This document shows, in pieces, positions 16,333 to 25,015 of a stretch of 37,129 bases of DNA; the stretch's first letter is position 1; each line of letters opens with the position of its first letter. Both the position numbers and the translations under genes were made by a program. The notes below the pieces were generated by a model. It saw only the letters and a program-made list of their open reading frames with translations, was not told the DNA's origin and searched no databases. The stretch is from CAZOVB01 sp964583095 (GTDB lineage: Bacteria > Planctomycetota > Phycisphaerae > SM23-33): positions 1 through 37,129 of the forward strand of contig CAZOVB010000043.1 of assembly GCA_964583095.1 (NCBI GenBank), given 5' to 3'.

Positions 16333-16430
16333 ACTGGGTACATGGTATCCGATTTGAACTATCGATGGCTGCAACCAGGGCCAAGACGGCAAAAATGCCT
16401 TGGCCCCGATCCGGGGGAGCTGCCCATGTG

Positions 16431-16457
16431 TTGCATCAGAAGATACCCGCATACTTC
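16431..16457 (+). promoter_or_regulatory. Weak promoter candidate for the tandem FAD gene
   Basis: TTGCAT (16431-16436) and TACTTC (16452-16457) are 15 bases apart, slightly short. The -35 resembles that of other local promoters. A hairpin with 6-7 base arms, GGCCAAG (from 16379) and CTTGGCC (to 16405), lies between the divergent genes. Confidence 0.25.
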
Positions 16458-16474
16458 TCCAGATAGGAAGACCC

Positions 16475-19453
16475 ATGCCGAAGAAGAGATTATCCCCAGG
16501 TTTGCTTGCCGCCGCGATCGTGACGACCTGTTCGACCTGCCTTTGTGCAGGCGTTCGGGAATCTGCCAGGGCACTGCCGCTGGTGGATAAGGTCGATGTT
16601 GTCGTCGCCGGGGGGTCTACGGCTGCGGTTTCAGCCGCTCTGGAAGCCCGCAATTCGGGCGCATCGGTGCTGCTGGTGACGCCCTATACGTATCTTGGCC
16701 GAGACCTGGTCGCCACGCGAAGGCTCGATCTGGAGCCCATATCCTCGGCCGACCCCCTCTTTACCAGGCTGCTGGCGGATCCCAAGGCTGTGCCATTCGA
16801 GGACGGAAAGGCCCGCTGGATCCGGCCGTTGCACGTCAAGAAGGTCTTCGAAGAGGCCCTCCTGGCCTCGGAGGTCAAATTCCTCTTTGGCTGCTTCCCG
16901 ACCGAATTGCTGACAGACGAGCAGGGCAGGGCGGCTGGAATCGTCATCGCCAGCCGCAGCGGTCGACAGGCCATCGCAGCCAAAGTCGTCATCGATGCGA
17001 CCCTCACAGGGCATCTTTGCCCCGGCCCCCGGGAGAACACGACCCGGAAGCTTCGGTTTCAGTGGACGGTGGCCATTGCAGAAGGGCACAACACCCCTGA
17101 GACCGCCCAAGGGAGGGTCCGGTCTCTGGCGGCAGCAATCGACTACCAGAAGGGTCGCAGAAAGAAAGGCCAGGCCCGACTTTATAGAGTCAGCCTGGAA
17201 GCGGACGTTTCCAAGGGGCTGGACTGGGCGGAAGTGAATCGAATCAATCACCGACTCATCCAGGAAAGCTGGTCTCCGGGCCTGGTGGAAGCTTCCGAGA
17301 TTCCCTGCTTTCACTCGCCGGTCAAGGTCAAGTGCGTCTCGCAGATCGCGGGCTCCTGGCCCGGTGCGGAAAAAGCCGAAACCGACGCCTTCATCCCGGC
17401 CGGGACCCAGGGGCTGTACGTGCTGAGTTCTGCCTCAGCGGTGGAAGACACCCAGGCCATGCAGGAAGCGAATCAGCAACTGCTCCTGGGCAGGAAGATC
17501 GGCCGAAGCGCCGCCAGGCAGGCAGCCCAGACCCCGGACCCTCGGCACCTGCGGGTGCGTCTGGATCGGGACCAGCCCGGACAGGACGTCCGCAGCAGCG
17601 GCGAGATCCGTGAGAATCTCCGCGGACTTCGCGGGCTGGAGTGGCAGGGGCCTGCGGTTTCCTCTCCCGGGGGGATGCTGCCCGTACTGGCCCAGGTGGA
17701 TGTGGTCGTCGTCGGCGGGGGGACCGGCGGGGCGCCCGCGGGAATCGCTGCTGCCAAGGCAGGGGCCAAGGTTCTGGTCCTGGAGTTCCTCCACGGATTA
17801 GGGGGCGTCTCCACGTTGGGCCGGATTCCCAGGTATTATCACGGCTACCGGGAGGGGTTCACCAAGCAGATTGACGCAGGCGTCCGCTCGCTGACCGGTG
17901 CTTCAGAGATCCAGGTCAAGATGGAGTGGTATCGCCGCAGGCTGCTGTCCTCCGGGGCAGAGGTCTGGTTCGGCGTCCTGGGTTGCGGCGCACTGGTCCG
18001 CGACGATACCTTGGGCGGAGTGGTGGTGGCCACGCCCATGGGTCGGGGTGTTGTCCTGGCCAAGCGCGTCATCGATGCCACGGGCAACAGCGACATCGCC
18101 GCCGCGGCCGGGGCGCAGTGCCGCGAGCCCGGCCGGGGTCACCTGGCCGTTCAGGGCGCGGGGTTGCCCCCCATCCAGCCAGGCCAGGGCTACCGCAATA
18201 CCGACTACGCCTTCGCCATCGACCACGATGTGGTGGACATGTGGCGGTTCTTTCTCAAGGCCCGGAGAACCTTCTCGGGCAGCTATGACAGCGGCACGTT
18301 GATCGATACCCGCGAGCGCAGGCGCATTGTCGGAGAGATCACCGTCTCGCCCCTGGATATCTACATGCAGAAGCGATATGGAGACACGATCTGCCTGGCC
18401 AAGAGCAACTTCGACACGCACGGCTATACGGTGCATCCCCTGTTTCTGCTCGAAGCTCCTGACCGCAAGGCCATCCTGGCCGACGTGCCCCTGCGCGCCC
18501 TGATGCCTGAGAACATCAACGCCCTGCTGGTCACGGGCCTGGGCATCAGTGCCGACCGCGACGCCATGCCCCTGCTCCGCATGCAGCCGGACGTGCAGAA
18601 CCAGGGCTACGCGGCTGGGTACATCTCGGCTGTCTCGGTCCGGCAGAACCAGCCCCTCCGCTCGGTGGATATCCGGGAGATCCAGAAACACCTGGTGGAG
18701 ATGGGAATCGTGCCCAAGCGTGTGCTTTCCGAGCAGGACAGCATGCCTCCAAGCAAGCAGAAGATCCTCGATGCGGTCAAAAAACTGCCTTCGGATCCTG
18801 CAGCCCTGGCGTGGATTCTGGCCCGCCTGGATGTGGCCATCCCCGCCATGCGCGAGCAGATGAATACAACGAAAGATCCCAAGGCCCGTCTTCGCTATGC
18901 CCAGGTCCTGGGGATGTGTTCAGACCCGGCCGGGGCGGACATTCTCGCCAAGGCCATTGCAGAGACCCCCTGGGACAAGGGGTGGCGATACCGGGGGATG
19001 GGCCAGTACGGCCAGAGCATCAGCAGACTGGACAGTCTGATTATCGCCCTGGGCCGCACCGGAGGCGGGGAACATGCAGACGTTTTGATCCGGAAAGCCT
19101 CCCGGCTTGGCCCGGATCCGGAACTGTCCCACTGCAGGGCGCTGGCCACAGCCCTGGAATCCCTCGGAATCCGGCGGGGAGCCGACGCATTGGCCAAGCT
19201 GCTCGAAGGTAAGGGCATCAGCGGCCACGCCGTGACGACCGCGGAGAACATTCCCACCGGCGCCCGGGACAATCGCACCCGCAGCAGGGAGCTTCGCGAG
19301 CTGCTCCTGGCCCGCGCCTGCTACGCCCTGGGAGACTCCAACGGGCTGGCTCGGGGTATTCTTGAACAGTACGCCCAAGACCTGCGGGGGCTCTATGCCC
19401 GCGGGGCCCGGGATGCCCTGGCCAACGAGCCCGGATCGGCCCTGAAAAAGTGA
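16475..19453 (+). CDS. Exported tandem FAD-dependent oxidoreductase with C-terminal HEAT-like region
   Basis: The 992-residue protein begins with a signal peptide (about 1-26, ending near LCAGV). Two FAD_oxidored-type modules follow. The first nucleotide-binding fold is near 40-70 (VDVVVAGGSTAAVSAALEA) and the second near 408-440 (VDVVVVGGGTGGAPAGIAAA). The first has lost a usual glycine (AGGSTAA), so it may be inactive. From about 750 to the end, short helical pairs (LGMCSDPAGADILAKAIAET, LGRTGGGEHADVLIRKA) look like HEAT repeats. Such proteins are often found in planctomycetes and annotated as FAD-dependent oxidoreductase. The substrate is unknown; it probably acts in the periplasm. AGGAAG supports ATG 16475. 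Confidence 0.82.
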   Translation: MPKKRLSPGLLAAAIVTTCSTCLCAGVRESARALPLVDKVDVVVAGGSTAAVSAALEARNSGASVLLVTPYTYLGRDLVATRRLDLEPISSADPLFTRLLADPKAVPFEDGKARWIRPLHVKKVFEEALLASEVKFLFGCFPTELLTDEQGRAAGIVIASRSGRQAIAAKVVIDATLTGHLCPGPRENTTRKLRFQWTVAIAEGHNTPETAQGRVRSLAAAIDYQKGRRKKGQARLYRVSLEADVSKGLDWAEVNRINHRLIQESWSPGLVEASEIPCFHSPVKVKCVSQIAGSWPGAEKAETDAFIPAGTQGLYVLSSASAVEDTQAMQEANQQLLLGRKIGRSAARQAAQTPDPRHLRVRLDRDQPGQDVRSSGEIRENLRGLRGLEWQGPAVSSPGGMLPVLAQVDVVVVGGGTGGAPAGIAAAKAGAKVLVLEFLHGLGGVSTLGRIPRYYHGYREGFTKQIDAGVRSLTGASEIQVKMEWYRRRLLSSGAEVWFGVLGCGALVRDDTLGGVVVATPMGRGVVLAKRVIDATGNSDIAAAAGAQCREPGRGHLAVQGAGLPPIQPGQGYRNTDYAFAIDHDVVDMWRFFLKARRTFSGSYDSGTLIDTRERRRIVGEITVSPLDIYMQKRYGDTICLAKSNFDTHGYTVHPLFLLEAPDRKAILADVPLRALMPENINALLVTGLGISADRDAMPLLRMQPDVQNQGYAAGYISAVSVRQNQPLRSVDIREIQKHLVEMGIVPKRVLSEQDSMPPSKQKILDAVKKLPSDPAALAWILARLDVAIPAMREQMNTTKDPKARLRYAQVLGMCSDPAGADILAKAIAETPWDKGWRYRGMGQYGQSISRLDSLIIALGRTGGGEHADVLIRKASRLGPDPELSHCRALATALESLGIRRGADALAKLLEGKGISGHAVTTAENIPTGARDNRTRSRELRELLLARACYALGDSNGLARGILEQYAQDLRGLYARGARDALANEPGSALKK

Positions 19454-19477
19454 GGGCCGCTTCCGCCCGGGACCGCC

Positions 19478-20881
19478 TCAGCGAATCGAGCCCCACAGGC
19501 CTTGCCGGGTTACCTCCGAGGCTACGAAACGGACGACGTTTCCGGGCGATGGTGGAGAATCGCCGCAGGCGAACCGGGCAGTGACGTAGCGATCGGTCAT
19601 GGCGCAGGTGGAATCCTCTGAATCCCCGGCTTCCACCAGGGCCTCGAGGGGCAGACCCAGGAGCTTTTTACGGTAATCGGAGGCCAGCGAGGCTTCCAAT
19701 CGGGCCAGGCGGTCCATTCGGTGTTTCACGATCCGGCGGGGGGGTACTTCGTCTCGATGACTCCAGGCCGCGGTCCCCCGGATCGGGCTGAACGGAAATG
19801 CGTGAATCTTGCTGAATTCCGCCTGCCTGGCCACATCCAGGCTCTGCTGGAAATCCTCCTCGCTCTCGCCCGGAAACCCGACGATGATGTCGGTCGTCAG
19901 CGAAACCAACTCCAACTGCTCTTGGAGCCGTGCGGCGGTTTTCAGAAAATCCCCGGGGGTGTACTGGCGGTTCATGCGACGCAGGATATCCCCGGAGCCG
20001 GACTGAAGCGGAAGGTGCAGGTGCGGGGCGACTTTCGGGTGCTTGAGGGTCTCAAGGAGTTCCTCGGTCAAATCTCCCGGTTCGAGGCTGCTCAGTCGCA
20101 CCCGCCAGAGTCCAGGCAGATCGGCCACCCGCAGCGTCAACTCCGCCAGCGCATCGGGCTGTGGCTGCCATCGGGACCTGTTGGCCGTCTCGCGACCAAA
20201 AGCGCCCAGGAACACGCCGCAGAGGACGATTTCCTTGTGGCCCGATTCGATCAGCCTTTCGCACTCGCGCAGGATCTGCCCGGGCTCTGGCGACCAGAGC
20301 CTGGGCCTCATGTAGGGCACGATGCAATAGCTGCAGAAGGCGTCGCAACCATCCTGGATTTTCACAAAGGCGCGCTGGTGGCCTGCGAATTCCTTCAGCC
20401 CTGCCAGTCCCGCGGTCCCCGCCGGTCCCGAAGCGGCCAGGGCATGGAGGCGACGGTCGCGAATCGGGACCTCTTCCCGATCGATTTCTTCCGCTTCGGT
20501 CGGTTCGTCCCGGCCCAGATCCTGGATCCATTGCTCCAGGCGGGCCCGAACATCCTTATGATGGCCCGCAATTTGGATCCGGTGCGGCTCGGCCCCCAGG
20601 TCCCGAAGGGCGCTTTGGATTTTCCTGGGGTCGTAGTCGGCGTAGCAGCCGGCTACGAAAACCGCCGCTCCGGGGTTTTGCCGGAACAGGCGTCGCAGGG
20701 CTTTCCGGCTCTTTCGCATGGCCGTGGTTGTGATGCAGCAGGTGTTGACGATCAACAGATCGGCTGGGATATCCGGGTCGGACGCCTCGGTCAGCCCCCA
20801 GTCGTTGAGCGTGGCTCCCAGGGCCTGTCCTTCGTACTGGTTGACCTTGCAGCCGAGGGTTGTGATTCGATAAAGGAGCAT
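19478..20881 (-). CDS. mtaB: tRNA-t6A methylthiotransferase MtaB
   Basis: The 467-residue protein is a radical SAM methylthiotransferase of the MiaB/RimO/MtaB group. The N-terminal UPF0004 part has three Cys for an iron-sulfur cluster (TLGCKVNQYEGQALG, VNTCCITTTAMRKSR, VAGCYAD). The radical SAM loop is CDAFCSYC, and a short TRAM-like C-terminal end closes it. The N-terminal LGCKVNQYEG form is the MtaB type. It adds the methylthio group to t6A at position 37 of ANN-decoding tRNAs. I chose ATG 20881 because it begins the family match; an upstream ATG at 20950 lies one base after a TATAAT and would be upstream of the predicted mRNA start. A weak GAAAAG precedes it. Confidence 0.92.
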   Translation of the reverse strand: MLLYRITTLGCKVNQYEGQALGATLNDWGLTEASDPDIPADLLIVNTCCITTTAMRKSRKALRRLFRQNPGAAVFVAGCYADYDPRKIQSALRDLGAEPHRIQIAGHHKDVRARLEQWIQDLGRDEPTEAEEIDREEVPIRDRRLHALAASGPAGTAGLAGLKEFAGHQRAFVKIQDGCDAFCSYCIVPYMRPRLWSPEPGQILRECERLIESGHKEIVLCGVFLGAFGRETANRSRWQPQPDALAELTLRVADLPGLWRVRLSSLEPGDLTEELLETLKHPKVAPHLHLPLQSGSGDILRRMNRQYTPGDFLKTAARLQEQLELVSLTTDIIVGFPGESEEDFQQSLDVARQAEFSKIHAFPFSPIRGTAAWSHRDEVPPRRIVKHRMDRLARLEASLASDYRKKLLGLPLEALVEAGDSEDSTCAMTDRYVTARFACGDSPPSPGNVVRFVASEVTRQGLWGSIR

Positions 20882-20951
20882 CTTTTCTGTTGTTTCGGAC
20901 GGAAAATCGGTAGTCTGAAAAGCGCTGTTGCTGAGCGGTTGACAAAACATT

Positions 20952-20957
20952 ATTATA
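20952..20957 (-). promoter_or_regulatory. mtaB: Likely -10 box for mtaB
   Basis: On the minus strand, a perfect TATAAT occupies 20957-20952. No good -35 is seen (CCTCGC at 17 bases). Transcription would begin near 20945, giving an approximately 64-base leader before ATG 20881. Confidence 0.3.
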
Positions 20958-21069
20958 AAGATCCGGCCCGAACGGCGAGGCCCAAACCGGGCAAACCGAC
21001 CGGGATCGGGCAAATCGTGTGGCGAAGAGTCGCCTCAACGCCAGAGGCCCAGCCCGCAAGGAGTTTCTT

Positions 21070-23280
21070 ATGGCATCGGGTAAAAGCGTGTGGGGAGTGG
21101 AAATCGGGCAGTGCGCATTGAAAGCGCTGAAGCTGCGCGAGATGAACGGCCAGGTTCAGGCCGAGGCGTTCGATATCATCGAACATCCCAAGATCCTCTC
21201 TCAGCCTGAGGCGGACCGGAACCAGTTGATTCTCAACGCCTTGGAGCAATTCCAGACGCGAAACAACGTCTCGGGCTCTTCCCTGGTCGTTTCCGTGCCG
21301 GGCCAGAGCAGCTTCACGCGGTTTATCAAGCTTCCACCGGTGGATCCCAAGCGGATCCCTGAAATCGTGAAGTTCGAGGCCGAGCAGCAGATTCCCTTCC
21401 CCATCAACGACGTGGTCTGGCGATGGCAGACCTTCCAGAAGGAGGACAGCCCGGACATTGAACTGGGCATCTTCGCGATGAAGAAGGTCGACGTCAGCGA
21501 CGCCCTGGAGCATTTTTCCCAGGTGCAACTGGACGTGGACGTTGTGCAGATGGCCCCACTGGCCCTGTGCAACTTCATGTTCTACGACGATCAGTTGGCC
21601 GGCGACGGGGCCACCCTGCTGGCCGACGTGGGCGTGGACAAGACCGACCTGGTGGTCGTCGACGGATCGCGGATCTGGATGCGAACCGTCCAACTGGGCG
21701 GCAGCAGCTTCACCGAAGCCTTGGTTAGGGCCTTCAAGCTGCCCTTCAACAAGGCAGAAAAGCTCAAGCGATCGGCTGCTTCGAGCAAATACGCCCGCCA
21801 GATCTTCCAGGCCATGCGACCGGTCTTTGCCGACCTGGTCCAGGAGATCCAGCGATCCATCGGCTTCTACACCCAGTTGCACCGGGAGACGCGCTTCAAG
21901 AAGCTCATCGGCCTTGGCAACGGGTTCCGCCTGCCGGGGCTCCAGAAGTTCCTCGAGCAGAACCTCAACATGCCGGTATCGCGGGTGGATTCGTTCAACA
22001 ATCTCAGCACGTCCGAGGCGATCAACGCTCCGGCCTTTACCGAAAACGTGCTCTCCTTCGCGGTCGCCTACGGCCTGGCGATTCAAGGCATGGGCCAGGC
22101 GGCCGTCAACACCAATCTGCTGCCCAGCGAGATCATTCGCAAGCGGCTCTGGGCCGGCAAGCGGTTCTGGTTCACGGCGGCTGCGGCTTGTCTGGTGGCT
22201 GCCTCGGGGCTCTGGGCCTACGGCAAGAGCCAGGAAGCCGAGAAATGGCAGGCGGCCGCTGCCGAACCCGGCTTTGCCCAGGTCTCCAGTGCCCTGCGTG
22301 ATGTCCGCAGCAAGAATCGCCAAGCCAATCAACTGCAACTGAGCGACGAAGAGGAAAAGGCCCAGCAAAGCATAAAATATCACGCATACAAGAATATTGT
22401 TCCCCAGGTAACGGCTTTCTACAGCAAGCTTTTCAACGCGGCCTCGGAAGAAAGACAACTCAGTCATCAGGCCCTGTACAACCGGATTTTTGAAATAGGC
22501 CAGAAGATGCTTCTGCTGGACCCCGAGTCGCAGGCATACCAGGATCTGACTGCCAGGCGGCGGAGTCTGACTGATCGCCTGAAGGAAATTCCACGCAACA
22601 AGCGGCGCGTCGTGTTGCTCCAGCAGATCGATACCGAGTTCATTCCGGATGTCAACGAGGTCGAGCAAAGGGACCTGGAGAATTACGTCAACCAGGTCAT
22701 CCGGGGCCAATCGGGAGATGTCCGTCTGTTCGATCCTGAGCGGGAAGACAGTCGCGACCGTGACAAGGATATGCGGTTCGACGATAGAGGCCAACCCATC
22801 GAAGGGCCTTCGGAGGAGAAGCCCGAACCCAAGAAGGGACTCGTGCTGATGACCATCGGTCGCAGTCCTGCCAGCCAGCCGCTGCTTTCGGACATGCTTC
22901 GGGAAATCGAGCGTCGCAGCCCGCTGGTGGACGATCAGCCGGATCTCTCGGCCATCCAGGTCCACCAGGTTTATACCAAGATCGACATAAGCGGAGAGCT
23001 TCGCAACCGTCTTCTGGGTGTTTCGGCCCGTGGCAGCGACCGCCGCGACGAGGGAGACATCTTCCGAGATCCTCCCCCCACCGACCGCAACGAGACTTCT
23101 TCGCAGATTCCGTGGTTGGAGAGACCCGATCCGGTCTTTCCTCCGGATCCGCTAAAGGGGGGAGAGGAAGCCAAAGACGACTTGTTCTTTGTCTGTGCCT
23201 GGGTCCTTTCCGTGGAGAACGACGGAGTAGATATTGAGACGTCCCCGAGTGGCTCCGACGAGGCCGTGGCAAGGAGATAA
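21070..23280 (+). CDS. PilM-PilN fusion, pilus/secretion assembly protein
   Basis: Residues 1-345 are PilM-like (actin/FtsA fold): the start SVWGVEIGQCALKALKLREM, then SLVVSVPGQSSFTRFIKLPP, LLADVGVDKTDLVVV and IGLGNGFRLPGLQKFLEQ. Next comes NTNLLPSEI (347-355), which looks like the NLLP peptide with which PilN docks onto PilM. A membrane span follows at about 366-384, then a periplasmic helical and alpha-beta part to about 650, as in PilN. Residues about 560-600 carry an Arg/Asp-rich linker (SRDRDKDMRFDD). The total is 736 residues, far above the sum of PilM (about 350) and PilN (about 200). In type IV pilus systems PilM and PilN bind through this peptide; here they are covalently joined. AAGGAG precedes ATG 21070, and the next gene starts 2 bases after the stop. 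Confidence 0.85.
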   Translation: MASGKSVWGVEIGQCALKALKLREMNGQVQAEAFDIIEHPKILSQPEADRNQLILNALEQFQTRNNVSGSSLVVSVPGQSSFTRFIKLPPVDPKRIPEIVKFEAEQQIPFPINDVVWRWQTFQKEDSPDIELGIFAMKKVDVSDALEHFSQVQLDVDVVQMAPLALCNFMFYDDQLAGDGATLLADVGVDKTDLVVVDGSRIWMRTVQLGGSSFTEALVRAFKLPFNKAEKLKRSAASSKYARQIFQAMRPVFADLVQEIQRSIGFYTQLHRETRFKKLIGLGNGFRLPGLQKFLEQNLNMPVSRVDSFNNLSTSEAINAPAFTENVLSFAVAYGLAIQGMGQAAVNTNLLPSEIIRKRLWAGKRFWFTAAAACLVAASGLWAYGKSQEAEKWQAAAAEPGFAQVSSALRDVRSKNRQANQLQLSDEEEKAQQSIKYHAYKNIVPQVTAFYSKLFNAASEERQLSHQALYNRIFEIGQKMLLLDPESQAYQDLTARRRSLTDRLKEIPRNKRRVVLLQQIDTEFIPDVNEVEQRDLENYVNQVIRGQSGDVRLFDPEREDSRDRDKDMRFDDRGQPIEGPSEEKPEPKKGLVLMTIGRSPASQPLLSDMLREIERRSPLVDDQPDLSAIQVHQVYTKIDISGELRNRLLGVSARGSDRRDEGDIFRDPPPTDRNETSSQIPWLERPDPVFPPDPLKGGEEAKDDLFFVCAWVLSVENDGVDIETSPSGSDEAVARR

Positions 23281-23282
23281 CA

Positions 23283-24968
23283 ATGAATTTGATCCGACAA
23301 TTCCTGTATGAAACCATCCTGATCGCCATTGTGGTCATCGTCTGCCCGGTTTTACTGTTGGTGGGAATGTCCAGCGGCAGCGTTGCCCAGGAGAATCGGG
23401 AAGAGATTGCCACGCTCTTTAACCAGGCCCGCACGGTTCAAGGTGTGTCCGAGGCCCAGTTGAAGGTCAAAAAGGAGAACGTGGAAAAAATCAAGAAGAG
23501 TGCCAAGGAGGTCGATGACCGAGCCCTGGAAGAAAACAGGGAGAACTTCGACGTCCTCCAGGTCGAGGTGGGCGTCGACAACACCCAGCAGTTTCCGATG
23601 TTTCCCTGGGACCGAACCCGGTCAATCGAACTGGATGCATGGCGGGCGGTCCGAAGCGCTTTTGACCGGATCAAGAGTGATCCTGCCTTTACCCGTCCCC
23701 CCTATGTCGAGTTCATCCAGGACGAATACGAGAAGCGCCTGGCCAGGCTCACGTTGATCAACGACCGCAAACGGGCCCTGCTTGCTCCGGAAGAAGAGGA
23801 CGAGGGCAGGCGGCCGGGCCGGTTTGGTCCGGATCGAAGTGGCCGGCGCAGCGGGGGAGACCTGGAGCTCGAGGAAGGTAAGGAAAACGTCTTTGTAACC
23901 GAAGACGGACAGGAGATTGTCATTCTGACCCCGACCCAACTGGAGACCCGGGCCAAACGCGAAGCGCTGTTCCGCTACGCACTGCAGTCCGCCAGGGGTG
24001 GGATGCTGTACATCGACGATGAAGCCTTTTCCCGCAACAGGCCGGGCCTGGATCTGGGCTCCGATCGCCGTGATCGAGACACCCGCTACGAAGGCTTCGA
24101 CTTCCAACTCGGCGAAGACCCCAGCGACGCGCCCAGCGAACTGCAGGGCATGCTGCTCTGGCGGGAGCAGGTTCGCCTGTGGGTCTGCAAGGATGTGGTC
24201 AACGCCATCCTGGAGACCAATCGCGACCACGTCCGCAAGATGGCCCAATCTTCAGATCTGCCAATAGAACAGAGCGTCCTGACCGCTCCGATCAAGCGCC
24301 TTGTGTGGATTGACTGCACCGGCGAGTTTTATACCGGATTCCCCGTAGATGAAACCCGGGAACGGGTCATCGATGAACGAGATTGGGGCCCGGAAGGCCC
24401 GCCTGAGGATTTCTTCGAGCAGACGACCATGCCCGAAGCCCGCACGATCACCGGAGATGTCTCCAACAAGGAGTACGATATCGTTCGATATCGATTCGTC
24501 GTGGTCATGAATCCCGGACAGATCGGAATGCTCCAGCGGAACCTGGCCAGGCGGAACTACCACTCCGTTCTGGGCCTCAAAGCCGAGGCCGCTGAAAACA
24601 GCCTGCAGATGCCCGGCGTTCGGGATCGACGGAACCGCAGGGATGAGCGGACCCAGGAGCCGACCCTGACCCGAAGTGATGTGCGATACTACGGGGCCGA
24701 GCCGGTCATGCAGGTGACCTTCGACGTACAGCTTCGACTGCTGACCGAATGGGTACGAGGCATGCCGATCGACCCGCTTCCCCGCGTCGAGGAAGATGAC
24801 AACCCGGAGCAGGTGCTCTTCCAGCCCGATGCACAGCCGCTGGTGCCCTGGAGAGTTCTTAACGCTCCGGATATCGACTATGCATTGCGAGAGGTCGACC
24901 AGAAGAGAGTCGAGATCCATCGGAAGCAGGAAGGCATTGCCGACCCCGAAGAGGAAGGCCGTCGCTGA
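23283..24968 (+). CDS. Single-span protein in the PilO position, unknown family
   Basis: The 561-residue protein has a membrane span at about 10-31, then a Lys/Glu-rich coiled coil at about 38-85, and a large periplasmic part. Two stretches are rich in Arg/Asp/Gly (about 175-195, RRPGRFGPDRSGRRSGGD, and about 255-270, DLGSDRRDRDTRYEGFD). A repeat-like beta part follows to the end. I do not recognise a Pfam-like domain. N-terminal span plus coiled coil plus periplasmic domain is the general layout of PilN/PilO inner-membrane alignment proteins, and the gene sits where pilO stands in pilMNOPQ. The ribosome site AAGGAG lies in the end of the previous gene, so translation is probably coupled. Confidence 0.65.
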   Translation: MNLIRQFLYETILIAIVVIVCPVLLLVGMSSGSVAQENREEIATLFNQARTVQGVSEAQLKVKKENVEKIKKSAKEVDDRALEENRENFDVLQVEVGVDNTQQFPMFPWDRTRSIELDAWRAVRSAFDRIKSDPAFTRPPYVEFIQDEYEKRLARLTLINDRKRALLAPEEEDEGRRPGRFGPDRSGRRSGGDLELEEGKENVFVTEDGQEIVILTPTQLETRAKREALFRYALQSARGGMLYIDDEAFSRNRPGLDLGSDRRDRDTRYEGFDFQLGEDPSDAPSELQGMLLWREQVRLWVCKDVVNAILETNRDHVRKMAQSSDLPIEQSVLTAPIKRLVWIDCTGEFYTGFPVDETRERVIDERDWGPEGPPEDFFEQTTMPEARTITGDVSNKEYDIVRYRFVVVMNPGQIGMLQRNLARRNYHSVLGLKAEAAENSLQMPGVRDRRNRRDERTQEPTLTRSDVRYYGAEPVMQVTFDVQLRLLTEWVRGMPIDPLPRVEEDDNPEQVLFQPDAQPLVPWRVLNAPDIDYALREVDQKRVEIHRKQEGIADPEEEGRR

Positions 24969-25015
24969 GCCGGCAGAGCCCGGCAATGCGCCGATGACAG
25001 AAAGGAATATACGAG

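Noticed and set aside
20939..20960. Perfect TTGACA at 20939-20944 as promoter for the PilM-PilN gene
   Set aside because: The only AT-rich -10-like sequence is 9 bases away and no hexamer is found at the normal distance of 16-18 bases.
20953..22965. Open frame of 670 codons on the minus strand opposite the PilM-PilN gene
   Set aside because: It is a shadow in a GC-rich gene; the plus-strand product has clear PilM and PilN features and the minus-strand product has no recognisable domain.
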